Of a DNA stretch of 54,877 nt, positions 14,300 through 22,955 are shown one piece after another (position 1 is the stretch's first letter; each line of letters begins with the position of its first letter). This DNA comes from Leyella stercorea (GTDB taxonomy: Bacteria; Bacteroidota; Bacteroidia; Bacteroidales; Bacteroidaceae). The DNA lies in contig NZ_JADYUF010000023.1 of NCBI RefSeq assembly GCF_021531655.1, positions 1 through 54,877 of the forward strand, in the 5' to 3' direction. The notes below the pieces were generated by a model. The model did not search any database, had not been told where the DNA came from, and saw nothing but the letters and a program-made list of their open reading frames with translations. The position numbers and the translations under genes are program-made.

Positions 14300-17200
14300 A
14301 TGGACGTGAATTTCACATCAAGAGGACTGTCAGTGCTATTAGCATCAGCTTTGTCCTTGTCGATTCCTGTTGCTGCCTATTCGCAAGGTGGTCATCAGAC
14401 GAAACCGTCTTCCGTTAAAGGCCAGCAAGGAAAGGTCTTTTTACGTGGACAAGTAGTGGACAACACCAGTGTGGGTCTTCCGGGAGTAAGTGTTTATACC
14501 AATGGTAAGACACTGCTCGCTGTGACCGATGTAAACGGAAATTTCACTATCACCAAACCTATCAAGATAGGAAGCGTGTTAAGCTTCGTTTCGGTAGGTC
14601 TTAAACCTCAGCGTGTCACCTATAACGGTCAAGCAAGTGCTAAGGTAGTGATGGTAGATGATGTCAACGAACTCGGTGACGTTGTTGTAACCGGTGTTGT
14701 CAATAAGATGAAGAACAGCTTTACCGGTTCGGCTGCCACATTCTCGGGCGATCAGCTTAAGAACGTAGGTACGCAGAATGCCATTGCCAGTTTGAAAACC
14801 CTTGACCCTTCATTCAATGTGCTTGACAGCGAATTCGGTTCCGACCCTAACCGTATGCCTAACATTGAAATCCGTGGAAAATCCAGTCTTATCAGTACAC
14901 GTGATGAGTTGGCAGAAGACCCCAACCAACCACTTTTTATTCTCGATGGTTTTGAGTCGTCACTTCAGGCGATTTACGACCTTGACATGAACCGTATTGC
15001 ATCAATCACAATTTTGAAGGATGCTGCTTCTACTGCCATTTACGGTTCCAAAGCGTCTAACGGCGTTGTGGTAGTAGAGACAATCAAGCCTAAGTCGGGC
15101 CACCTCCACCTTTCTTATAATGGCTCAGCCAATGTACAGTGGGCCGACCTTACCAGCTATAACCTTATGAACGCTGCCGAGAAACTCGAATTCGAGAAAT
15201 TGGTAGGACGTTATAGCAACTTCAGCAATACCGAACAAGAGCTACGTCTTATGCAGTCGTACAACGATAAGTTGGCCGACATAGCTCGTGGCGTTGACAC
15301 CTATTGGCTGTCCGAACCGCTGCGTACGGGCCTCAATCATCGCCATTCTATATATGCAGACGGAGGTGAAGGTGCGTTCATGTTCGGCTTGGGCCTAACC
15401 TATAACGGTGTTACCGGTATTATGAAAGAATCCAAGCGTGACAACATAAGCGGAAACATCGACCTTACTTACCGTCTCAATAAGCTCCAGTTTAGCAACA
15501 AGTTCTCTATCAGCAATATTGATAGCCAAGACCCGATGGTAAGCTTCTCCGAGTATGCCAAGGCCAATCCTTACTATACCAAACGCAACGAGAATGGTGA
15601 GGTGGAGCGTTGGCTCGAATACAATGATGACATAAAGGCTTCCAATCCTCTCTACGATGCTTCGCTCAACAGCTACAGCAAGAGTGGAGGATACTCTATT
15701 TCTGACAAGTTTGTAGCCGAGTACACACCTGTAAAGGAGATGAAGATACGTGGCCGCTTTGGTTTTACGCATACCAGCAGCGACAGTAAGACATTCTATT
15801 CGCCACGCTCTACGTCTTATTACGAAACCGAATACACCAAGCGCGGATCGTACAATTGGGGACAGACCAAGACCAACAAGTATGAGGGCGAGCTCACAGC
15901 CACATATGCCAAGGTGTTTGCCGATGTGCATATGTTCAACTTTGCAGTAGGTGGATATCTGTCGCAGACCAACAGTACTTATAATGGTTATTCGGCAGTA
16001 GGCTTCCCCGTGGGCGACTACGACCTTCCGTCGTTCTCCAACGGTTATCCCGAAGGAGGTAAGCCAGGCTACAGCGAGTCGATAAGCCGTGCCGTGAGCG
16101 GTTATGCCATAGGCAACTACTCTTACGACAATCGCTATCTTATAGACTTCAGCTACCGTGTCAACGGATCGTCAGTATTCGGACGCAACAAGCATTATAT
16201 TGGAACTTGGGCAGTCGGACTGGCATGGAACCTGCACAACGAGAAGTTTATCAAGGACAACCTGAAAAGTCTTGGCATCACATACTTGAAGTTGCGTGCT
16301 TCAGTAGGTAACCCTGGCAACCAGAACTTCTCGTCGTCAGCCACAATAACCACATTCCGCTACAACTTCAATTCGTTCAACTATTTCGGAATGACCACCT
16401 CGATGGCACAGCTTGGCAATCCTAATCTGGAGTGGCAGACTACCATCGACCGCAACATAGGTTTCGATATTACGCTTCTCAACGACCGCTTGAAGCTTGT
16501 GGGCGACTACTATTACAAGACCACCGACCCTCTGCTTATCACCATTGATATGCCGGCTTCGTCGGGTGCAACAAACAATCAGATATACAAGAACTTCGGC
16601 AAACAGACCTCGCAGGGATTCACCGGCCAAGCCACATATTATCTCATACGCCAGATAAAGAACCGTCTGTGGTGGAACGTTCGTGGTACGCTGCGCACCG
16701 GTACTACAAAGCTGTCGGGCATAGGCAACAAGCTTGAGTCGTTCAACTCAAAAGAGCGAGAGGGCGAAAACCGCTCTACCAAGCGCTATTATGATGGAGC
16801 CAGCACCGACGATATTTGGGTAGTACGCTCGGCAGGCATCGACCCTGCAACGGGACGCGAGATATTCATCAAGAAGAACGGTGAACTGACCTATGACTTC
16901 TCTTATGATGATGAGGTGATAGTAGGCAATAGCCGTCCTACCGTTGAGGGTGTGCTCGGCACATCGTTCTCATGGAAGGGACTGTCGGTAAGCGCTGACT
17001 TCCGCTATCGTATTGGTGGATACTCGTTCAACTCAGTACTGTTTAATAAGGTAGAGAATATCAGCACCAGCTCGCTTATATACAATCAGGACAAGCGTGC
17101 ACTCTACGACCGCTGGCAGAAGCCTGGCGATCACGCACAGTTCAAGGACATTGCCAACTCGGTGTCAACACCTATGTCGTCACGCTTCGTACAGCGCGAC

Positions 17201-17395
17201 AACTCATGGTCGTTGGAGTCGTTGCGTATCGGATACGAGTTCTCACCCGAACTTGCCCGCCGTTGCGGAATGGGTTCAATACGCTTGAACGCCTACATGA
17301 ACGACATTTTCCGACTTACTACCATCAAGCAGGAGCGTGGTACGTCATATCCATACGCACGCAGCGTTTCGTTCGCACTATCACTAACTCTCTAA
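14300..17395 (+). CDS. SusC/RagA-family TonB-linked outer-membrane transporter
   Basis: 1031 residues. TonB-driven importer forming a lidded barrel with its SusD partner. After the signal peptide, residues about 47-120 are a carboxypeptidase-D regulatory-like domain (LRGQVVDNTSVGLPGVSVY). Next come a TonB-box-like ELGDVVVTG, the plug (about 140-260, with PNIEIRGKSSL, PLFILDGF, ILKDAASTAIYGSKASNGVV) and the barrel to the end. There is no N-terminal STN domain, so signalling through an anti-sigma factor is not expected. The last residue is Leu rather than the usual Phe. It is first in a four-gene operon with no glycoside hydrolase, so a non-glycan substrate such as a peptide or metal complex is possible. 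Confidence 0.95.
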   Translation: MDVNFTSRGLSVLLASALSLSIPVAAYSQGGHQTKPSSVKGQQGKVFLRGQVVDNTSVGLPGVSVYTNGKTLLAVTDVNGNFTITKPIKIGSVLSFVSVGLKPQRVTYNGQASAKVVMVDDVNELGDVVVTGVVNKMKNSFTGSAATFSGDQLKNVGTQNAIASLKTLDPSFNVLDSEFGSDPNRMPNIEIRGKSSLISTRDELAEDPNQPLFILDGFESSLQAIYDLDMNRIASITILKDAASTAIYGSKASNGVVVVETIKPKSGHLHLSYNGSANVQWADLTSYNLMNAAEKLEFEKLVGRYSNFSNTEQELRLMQSYNDKLADIARGVDTYWLSEPLRTGLNHRHSIYADGGEGAFMFGLGLTYNGVTGIMKESKRDNISGNIDLTYRLNKLQFSNKFSISNIDSQDPMVSFSEYAKANPYYTKRNENGEVERWLEYNDDIKASNPLYDASLNSYSKSGGYSISDKFVAEYTPVKEMKIRGRFGFTHTSSDSKTFYSPRSTSYYETEYTKRGSYNWGQTKTNKYEGELTATYAKVFADVHMFNFAVGGYLSQTNSTYNGYSAVGFPVGDYDLPSFSNGYPEGGKPGYSESISRAVSGYAIGNYSYDNRYLIDFSYRVNGSSVFGRNKHYIGTWAVGLAWNLHNEKFIKDNLKSLGITYLKLRASVGNPGNQNFSSSATITTFRYNFNSFNYFGMTTSMAQLGNPNLEWQTTIDRNIGFDITLLNDRLKLVGDYYYKTTDPLLITIDMPASSGATNNQIYKNFGKQTSQGFTGQATYYLIRQIKNRLWWNVRGTLRTGTTKLSGIGNKLESFNSKEREGENRSTKRYYDGASTDDIWVVRSAGIDPATGREIFIKKNGELTYDFSYDDEVIVGNSRPTVEGVLGTSFSWKGLSVSADFRYRIGGYSFNSVLFNKVENISTSSLIYNQDKRALYDRWQKPGDHAQFKDIANSVSTPMSSRFVQRDNSWSLESLRIGYEFSPELARRCGMGSIRLNAYMNDIFRLTTIKQERGTSYPYARSVSFALSLTL

Positions 17396-17408
17396 AAACC
17401 GCACAACT

Positions 17409-19037
17409 ATGAAACTCAATAAATATATAATAACACTGTCGGTAGCGCTTTGCGCAATGCTAAGCGGATGTACCGACTGGCTTGACACCCAGCCCAACGA
17501 CAAGCAGAGCGAGGAACAGCAGTTCTCTACCAAGGACGGATTCTACTCAGCAGTGAACGGTGTCTACAATCGCATGTCGGGTTCTAATCTCTACGGCAAG
17601 ACTCTTTCTTACGGTGACCTTGATTTGCTGGGACAATACTATATAGTAGAGCAGAGCAACCAAGGCAGTTATTATAAGTATCTGCGTGCCCTAACCAATT
17701 GGGACTATACCGAAGAGGGCGTATCGGCAGTGTTGAGCAGCACATGGAATGAGGCATATTCCACCATCATGAACATCAATGTAGTGTTGAACAATATCGA
17801 GAAGGATGCCACTGGCAAGAAGGTGCTTCCGCAGCGCGAATACAAGATGCTCAAGGGAGAGATGCTCGCAGCACGTGCCATGATACATTTCGACATGCTG
17901 CGTTGGTTCGGTCCGATATACAGCAAGAACCCTGAGGGTCGTGGCATACCGTACAACGACACCACCGAGCCTCAGATACTCACCATGCACAATGCCAAGA
18001 CCGCTCTCAACGACTACATTTTGCGCGACCTTAAGGAAGCCGAGAACCTGCTTGCCGAGTCCGATCCCGTCATTACAGAGGGTCCGCGTGCCGAATACGA
18101 CGAAGTGAACCTTGACAATTCAATGCGCTATCGTCAGCTGCGCCTTAACTACTATGCCACTGTTCTGCTTACAGCACGCGCCTATCTGTGGGGCGACGAC
18201 GTAGACAACGCACTTGTTGAGGCTCAGAAACTCACTGAAGACGCTAAGGTGAAAGGCTTCTTCCCCGCAGTTGACAAGGCAAAGTTGCTCGGCAACTACA
18301 ACGACCCTGACCGTATGTTCTCTACCGAATCGTTGTTTGGTTATTACAACAAGAACCGTGGCTTGATCTACGACGGCACATTTGGCGGTAGCAATACCGG
18401 TACCGGTCTGCTCATCCCACGTTCGGGATATGTAGATGGCCAGCTCTTTGGCAGCTCCGATGCTGAAGACATCCGCTACAAGTCGCAGTGGGAGTTGGGC
18501 GAAACACTCGAAGGTCAGTCTTCTAGGAAGCTCACAAAGTTCAAGGACATCAACGATGCTGGTAAGAACAATGCCGAGAACAACAAAGAAGACGAGACCG
18601 GCGTGCTGCAGGTACAGAAGTTCTACGGAACATACTGCTCGCTGATAAAGCTTAGCGAGGCTTACTACATAGCCGCTGAATGTATGATGCGTAACGGCAA
18701 CCTGGCGGAAGCATGGAACTATCTCAACACAGTACGCGAGAACCGTGGACTTGGTTCGTATCCTACCACTACAGCCGAGAAAACCTTCTGGAACTACCTT
18801 ACGCTCGACTACATCCGCGAATTTGTAGGCGAAGGACAGAAATTCTTCTACTTCAAGCGTCGTAATATGGGATTTGACAACGACTATAACGGTCGCAAGG
18901 AGATAAAGGTATTGGTAAGTGCAGGATTCCCTCCGTTCATACCTCCTACATACAGCTATGAAGACAAGGCTACAGATGCCGAAAAGGAGAAGCGCTTTGT
19001 GGCACCGTTGCCTCAGAGCGAGCTGGACAACCGCTAA
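17409..19037 (+). CDS. SusD/RagB-family surface lipoprotein
   Basis: 542 residues with lipobox LSGC, so Cys21 is the predicted lipid anchor. The protein forms the ligand-binding lid over the SusC barrel. The tetratricopeptide-rich fold is visible in stretches such as AARAMIHFDMLRWFGPIYS, LRLNYYATVLLTARAYLW and LIKLSEAYYIAAECMM. The C-terminal part has the usual TLDYIREFVGEGQKFFYFKR helix. It lies 13 bp after susC. The substrate cannot be told from the sequence. Confidence 0.95.
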   Translation: MKLNKYIITLSVALCAMLSGCTDWLDTQPNDKQSEEQQFSTKDGFYSAVNGVYNRMSGSNLYGKTLSYGDLDLLGQYYIVEQSNQGSYYKYLRALTNWDYTEEGVSAVLSSTWNEAYSTIMNINVVLNNIEKDATGKKVLPQREYKMLKGEMLAARAMIHFDMLRWFGPIYSKNPEGRGIPYNDTTEPQILTMHNAKTALNDYILRDLKEAENLLAESDPVITEGPRAEYDEVNLDNSMRYRQLRLNYYATVLLTARAYLWGDDVDNALVEAQKLTEDAKVKGFFPAVDKAKLLGNYNDPDRMFSTESLFGYYNKNRGLIYDGTFGGSNTGTGLLIPRSGYVDGQLFGSSDAEDIRYKSQWELGETLEGQSSRKLTKFKDINDAGKNNAENNKEDETGVLQVQKFYGTYCSLIKLSEAYYIAAECMMRNGNLAEAWNYLNTVRENRGLGSYPTTTAEKTFWNYLTLDYIREFVGEGQKFFYFKRRNMGFDNDYNGRKEIKVLVSAGFPPFIPPTYSYEDKATDAEKEKRFVAPLPQSELDNR

Positions 19038-19067
19038 ATTATAAAGTGTTGAACTCTTAAAAACAGA

Positions 19068-19910
19068 ATGGAAATGAAATACAAATGGCTATTATCAATA
19101 TTGGCTCTTGCCAGCATGTTTGTGTCATGCAAGCATGAGACCATCGATCTGTACGAGCTGGACGATGCTAAGATATACTTCCAGGTGCAGTCGTACTCTT
19201 CGGCAAACGGTGCGGTGGGCTATTCAAACTCTACTGACTACTCGTTTGTAGGTGTCAACCAGAATGTCGCAGGTCTTACCTTCAAGGCCACAATACAGAT
19301 GATGGGACAGGTGGTCGACTACGACCGCGAGTGCAAGATTACCATCGATGCCGACAGCACGACAATGGTGGAAGGTGTAGACTATGAGATTGATCTCGAC
19401 ACATTGAAGATAAAGGCAGGACAGAGTAAGGCAACGTTTGGCGTACGTTTCCTGCGCAGTCAGAACATCAAGGAGAAGAAGCAGGTGCTTTGTCTGAAAC
19501 TCCTGCCCAACAAGTACTTCCAGGTGCTTGAGAAGTATCGCTCTACCAATGTGTGGTCGAACACCACTGCCAAGGAGATGGACGGTTCGCGCTTTGCTTT
19601 CTATATGAGTGAGATCTATCAGCAGCCACGCCGTTGGGGTGAGGTCAATGCCGGTACTTACTTCGGACAGTGGACAGCCACCAAGTATGTGTTCATCAAC
19701 GACTTCTTCGGTTTCTCTACCGACGACTGGGAGTGGTCTACGGGCAGAATCAGTAAAGGACGTATGCCGTTCTACGCTCGCGAATTGCAGAAGGAACTGC
19801 AGAAGCGTGCCGACGAGGGACAGCCTATGCTTGAGGACGACGGCAGCTATATGCAGCTTGGCGCCAACTATCAGGTGAACTATGACAATGCTACTGAAAA
19901 TCAGAACTAA
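19068..19910 (+). CDS. DUF4843-family lipoprotein
   Basis: 280 residues. Lipobox MFVSC, followed by KHETIDLYELDDAKIYFQ, the typical start of DUF4843. The middle has Ig-like strands (FKATIQMMGQVVDYDRECKI, VEGVDYEIDLDTLKIKAGQS, FGVRFLR), as in SusE-type accessory surface proteins. It lies 30 bp after susD and 6 bp before the next lipoprotein gene. Its order after SusC/SusD resembles loci in Bacteroides that I recall as peptide-binding, but the role here is unproven. Confidence 0.85.
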   Translation: MEMKYKWLLSILALASMFVSCKHETIDLYELDDAKIYFQVQSYSSANGAVGYSNSTDYSFVGVNQNVAGLTFKATIQMMGQVVDYDRECKITIDADSTTMVEGVDYEIDLDTLKIKAGQSKATFGVRFLRSQNIKEKKQVLCLKLLPNKYFQVLEKYRSTNVWSNTTAKEMDGSRFAFYMSEIYQQPRRWGEVNAGTYFGQWTATKYVFINDFFGFSTDDWEWSTGRISKGRMPFYARELQKELQKRADEGQPMLEDDGSYMQLGANYQVNYDNATENQN

Positions 19911-19916
19911 AAACGA

Positions 19917-21623
19917 ATGATGATGAAAAAGACAATATTCAAGCTTATGCCCGTCGTCGGATTGTGTGCAGCAATGTCTTTGGCTTCCTGCTCGGACGAC
20001 AAGGGCAACTACACATACAGCGATGCGAACATAATAACTATAGAGAACATTCCGGCTCTGACATCCGTACTCGCCAATGCCGAGTATGTCGACCTGAAGC
20101 CGGTAGTAACATCGTCTATCGACGGTGATGTCAAGGCTGACGATGCCAACTATTCGTTTGCCTATATGCGTAAGGACTCGGACGGCAAGTGGGTGAAACT
20201 GGGCGACCAGAAAGACCTTTATGTGCTGGCAGAGATGAACGCCGGAACCAACAATTGCTATTTTGCCGTTACCGACAATCGCACAGGCGTGCAGACAATC
20301 TGCCCCTTTGACGTTCGCGCCACTACCATCACTTCTGAAGGATGGCTTGTGCTTTGCAATGAGGGACAGGACGAGAAGGTGCGCATGGACATGCTGTCGC
20401 AGATTTCGCTCGACCGTATCATGCCAGCATACAACGTATTGCCGATGGCTGAAGACGTTCCTGCTATGCATCACGCCACCAAGATAGGATATGTACGTAC
20501 ATACGGTGGATTCAGCAACATATTCATGTTCTCCAGCACCGACTCGTATGTAGTGCCCACAGCCGATGCTTATGCCTATGGCGAGCTTGGCAAGCTGACT
20601 CTTGCTGATGAATTCAAAGCAAATCAGTTCATAACCAAGAGCAACGACCACATAGTCAATCATGTAACTTTGGCTTATCAGGCAATGGGCCGTCCTAATG
20701 CGGCTATATGTGTGTCGTCAGAGGGCAATGCTTATGCCTACAACTACAAGTCGACCAACATGTCTGCAGCATTTGAGTATCCCATTAACACCTCAACACG
20801 AGGTGGTACGCCTGAATATAAGGTGGCTCCATATGTTGGTGCTACCGAATTGCGATTCGATGGTCTGAATAGCGGATACGCATGTGCATTGCTGTATGAT
20901 GTAGACAACAAGCGCTTTATCGGATGGAACAGTAAGGGCGCAGCCAACGACGACCCTGCCGGCATCACCCAGAAATGCGCTCCGCTGGCTGATCCTGCCG
21001 AAGGAAAGAAGTTCAGCTTCCAGACAGGTATGGATCTCGTATGTATGCTCAACACCGCCCAGTCGTCGGGAACAGTGTACAGCATCATGCAGGACGGCAA
21101 CAAGCGCCATGTGTATGCAGTCAGTCTGCTGACCGACGAATTCAAGCAGCTCGATGCCTTTATGGACATTCAGGCTCCCGATTTCGACAAAGCCACATGT
21201 TTTGCGGCAAGTTCGCAGTATGCCGTGATTTATTATGCATATAAGAATAAGGTGTATGCGTACAATCTGTCTACGAAGGCTTCTGCCGAAATCGACCTTG
21301 GCACGAATGAGGAGGTAACGATGCTCAAGTTCAACCGCTATGATGAACCGTGGGGTACTGGTGCCGGCATACGCCAAAGCTTCTTGGGCAAGAAGGATGA
21401 GGAAACACGCCAGATATATCTAGACCGTCAGAACGACCTCATCATAGGCTCGTACGACACATCCGACACTGGTGTCAACGGTGGTATTCTCCGATTCTAT
21501 AATGTAGGAGACGGCGGACTGAATCTTTCGCTTAAGAAGGATAAGGTAGGCGACGCCGACCGTGTATGGGAATATAAGGGCTTTGCCCGAATTGTTGACA
21601 TAAGATATAAAGAGGTGAAGTAA
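19917..21623 (+). CDS. PKD-like family lipoprotein of the SusCD operon
   Basis: 568 residues; start at 19917 or the in-frame ATG at 19923. Lipobox LASC, followed by SDDKGNYTYSDANIITIENI, the usual opening of the PKD-like lipoprotein family. Residues about 30-130 look like one or two Ig/PKD-like domains (YVDLKPVVTSSIDG, VRATTITSEGW). The larger remainder has strands with repeated AYAYG and VYAYNLSTKA segments, suggesting a propeller (inference). It is the last gene of the operon, 76 bp before the terminator stem. It probably extends the surface import complex. Confidence 0.85.
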   Translation: MMMKKTIFKLMPVVGLCAAMSLASCSDDKGNYTYSDANIITIENIPALTSVLANAEYVDLKPVVTSSIDGDVKADDANYSFAYMRKDSDGKWVKLGDQKDLYVLAEMNAGTNNCYFAVTDNRTGVQTICPFDVRATTITSEGWLVLCNEGQDEKVRMDMLSQISLDRIMPAYNVLPMAEDVPAMHHATKIGYVRTYGGFSNIFMFSSTDSYVVPTADAYAYGELGKLTLADEFKANQFITKSNDHIVNHVTLAYQAMGRPNAAICVSSEGNAYAYNYKSTNMSAAFEYPINTSTRGGTPEYKVAPYVGATELRFDGLNSGYACALLYDVDNKRFIGWNSKGAANDDPAGITQKCAPLADPAEGKKFSFQTGMDLVCMLNTAQSSGTVYSIMQDGNKRHVYAVSLLTDEFKQLDAFMDIQAPDFDKATCFAASSQYAVIYYAYKNKVYAYNLSTKASAEIDLGTNEEVTMLKFNRYDEPWGTGAGIRQSFLGKKDEETRQIYLDRQNDLIIGSYDTSDTGVNGGILRFYNVGDGGLNLSLKKDKVGDADRVWEYKGFARIVDIRYKEVK

Positions 21624-21698
21624 TGGTTAGCCATAACACCATCTCATTATAACACCAACCCAACTGGAGCACCGCTCCACGACATTATTGCATTTCTT

Positions 21699-21772
21699 AA
21701 CCGCTCAAAACCACGAGTTTGACGCACAAGGAAATCTTCAGTGCGTGATGCTCGGGTTTTGAGCGGTTTTTT
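21699..21772 (+). terminator. Strong terminator of the SusCD operon
   Basis: Arms AACCGCTCAAAACC (21699-21712) and GGTTTTGAGCGGTT (21755-21768) pair perfectly over 14 bp and run into a T tract (21767-21772). A second small stem (ACGCAC/GTGCGT) sits in the long loop. Confidence 0.92.
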
Positions 21773-21793
21773 GATGTGGCTTACCCCCTTTGC

Positions 21794-21900
21794 AAAAGGA
21801 GCCCTTTTGCCTTCCAAAACGAGTCCTTTTGCCCTCTAAAAGGAGTCCTTTTGCACTTCAAAAGGAGCCCTTTTGCAACCCAAAAGGAGTCCTTTTTTTG
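21794..21900. repeat. Five tandem 22-bp units (array 2) downstream of the SusCD operon
   Basis: Units start at 21794, 21816, 21838, 21860 and 21882, each with the near-palindrome AAAAGGAGTCCTTTT (or GAGCCC/CGAGTCC variants), usually followed by GC and five variable bases. A partial copy precedes them. The period is exactly 22 bp, the same as array 1 at 13947, but the sequence is different. There are no unique spacers, so it is not a CRISPR array. Confidence 0.8.
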
Positions 21901-21906
21901 ACTGTT

Positions 21907-21925
21907 GGGACGCTATAGCCTCCTA
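21907..21925 (+). repeat. Partial copy of the 40-bp hairpin repeat
   Basis: GGGACGCTATAGCCTCCTA matches the right half of the repeat at 2342-2381 with one change. The left arm is missing, so no hairpin forms. Confidence 0.6.
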
Positions 21926-21991
21926 TGATTTTACATTTGTCAAGCAAAGTAGTCTATAATGACGGATTGTACGAATTTTTTGGCGTAAAAA

Positions 21992-22023
21992 TTTGTTTGT
22001 TTCGAGCAAATGATGTAACTTTA
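21992..22023 (+). promoter_or_regulatory. Candidate promoter upstream of citX
   Basis: TTTG (21992-21995), 20 bp, TAACTTTA (22016-22023). Transcription would start near 22030 and give a leader of about 240 bases before citX. The segment may also belong to a dispersed repeat, so the promoter call is moderate. Confidence 0.5.
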
Positions 22024-22029
22024 CGCCAT

Positions 22030-22273
22030 AAAATTAAATCTATACATACCACTCGCGTGAGCGTAAGTATCGAAGGCGGTTCTTTTCAGCAATTTGTGGA
22101 AGGGAGTGTTCTCGTATTTACGTGGATAGTGTTATTAGCCCTTGCGGTGGATGCCCTCATTCCCTTTTCATTTCGCTTCAAGATCGCCCTCACAATAGCA
22201 TTGTGAGAGATACCTAATCGTGCAGATGGCTCAATGCCATTGACACGCAACAACTCAGTAAATAACTAATGAA
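22030..22273 (+). other. Long untranslated leader or repeat remnant before citX
   Basis: No convincing gene is present. It contains a perfect hairpin CTCACAAT-AGC-ATTGTGAG at 22190-22208 and a possible longer pairing between GGGAGTG near 22103 and CATTCCC near 22160. On the minus strand (about 22258 to 22085) a frame of roughly 57 codons reads LFTELLRVNGIEPSARLGIS then HNAIVRAILKRNEKG, which looks like a helix-turn-helix fragment, without a good start. It could be a structured cit leader or a degraded element. Confidence 0.4.
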
Positions 22274-22897
22274 ATGAAAAATATGCCTATTACGCTTGAC
22301 GAACTTCTGGCGAGCCGCGATGCACGCCATGCTATGCAGCAGAAGCTGATGGCTGAACACTCGGGAAAGACACTGGTGTGTCTGACGGTGGTTATGCCAG
22401 GAAGCGTGAAGCGTAACCTTCAGTCGCTCACTGTAGCGCATGCTGCCGTTGAGGCTATGCAGAAGGCGTTCGGAGTGAAGAGTGAAGAACGAAGAGTGAA
22501 GAACACAGACGAATTAATGGGAAGTGATGAACTGATACCTGAAACTGAATTACTAACCAATGAACTGAAAACTAATGATGAGGGATGCCTTATCGAGCGC
22601 GACCTTAATACTGGCTATGAAGCCTATCTGATTACCCCTATGCCACTGCTTGAAGCAAAGCGAGTGGCAGTAGAGATTGAGGACACACATCCGTTGGGCC
22701 GACTGTTCGACATCGACGTGATTGACGCACAAGGCATCCCGGTGTCGCGCGACAGAGTGGGAGGGCAACCCCGACGCTGTCTCGTATGCGACCATGAAGC
22801 CAGATACTGCATGCGAATGCGGTGGCACACACAAGAAGAGATATGGGCAAGGATAAGGCAGATGACTGACGACTATGCCCTGAAGCAATCAACTTAA
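22274..22897 (+). CDS. citX: Citrate lyase prosthetic-group transferase (apo-citrate lyase phosphoribosyl-dephospho-CoA transferase)
   Basis: 207 residues. Attaches the triphosphoribosyl-dephospho-CoA group made by CitG to the serine of CitD. The family core is clear: ITLDELLASRDARHAMQQKL at the start and HPLGRLFDIDVID then RRCLVCDHEARYC near the end. Residues about 67-103 form a low-complexity insert (SEERRVKNTDELMGSDELIP) that E. coli-type CitX, about 180 residues long, lacks. Its DNA (around 22476-22505) is made of AGTGAAGA-like repeats. It lies 58 bp before citCG and likely shares its transcript. Confidence 0.93.
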   Translation: MKNMPITLDELLASRDARHAMQQKLMAEHSGKTLVCLTVVMPGSVKRNLQSLTVAHAAVEAMQKAFGVKSEERRVKNTDELMGSDELIPETELLTNELKTNDEGCLIERDLNTGYEAYLITPMPLLEAKRVAVEIEDTHPLGRLFDIDVIDAQGIPVSRDRVGGQPRRCLVCDHEARYCMRMRWHTQEEIWARIRQMTDDYALKQST

Positions 22898-22955
22898 ATC
22901 TTTACGCAATCAAACAACTAACAAAAGTCATTAACATTAACAATCCGTACTCACA

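Noticed and set aside
19224..20663. 479-codon open frame on the minus strand opposite the DUF4843 and PKD-like lipoprotein genes
   Set aside because: It lies fully antisense to two genes with clear lipoprotein signals and family matches; its translation is rich in His, Val and Cys and has no recognisable domain.
21925..22206. 93-codon open frame on the plus strand upstream of citX
   Set aside because: It spans the candidate promoter at 21992-22023, has no homology-like pattern or RBS, and ends in a hydrophobic run of uncertain meaning.
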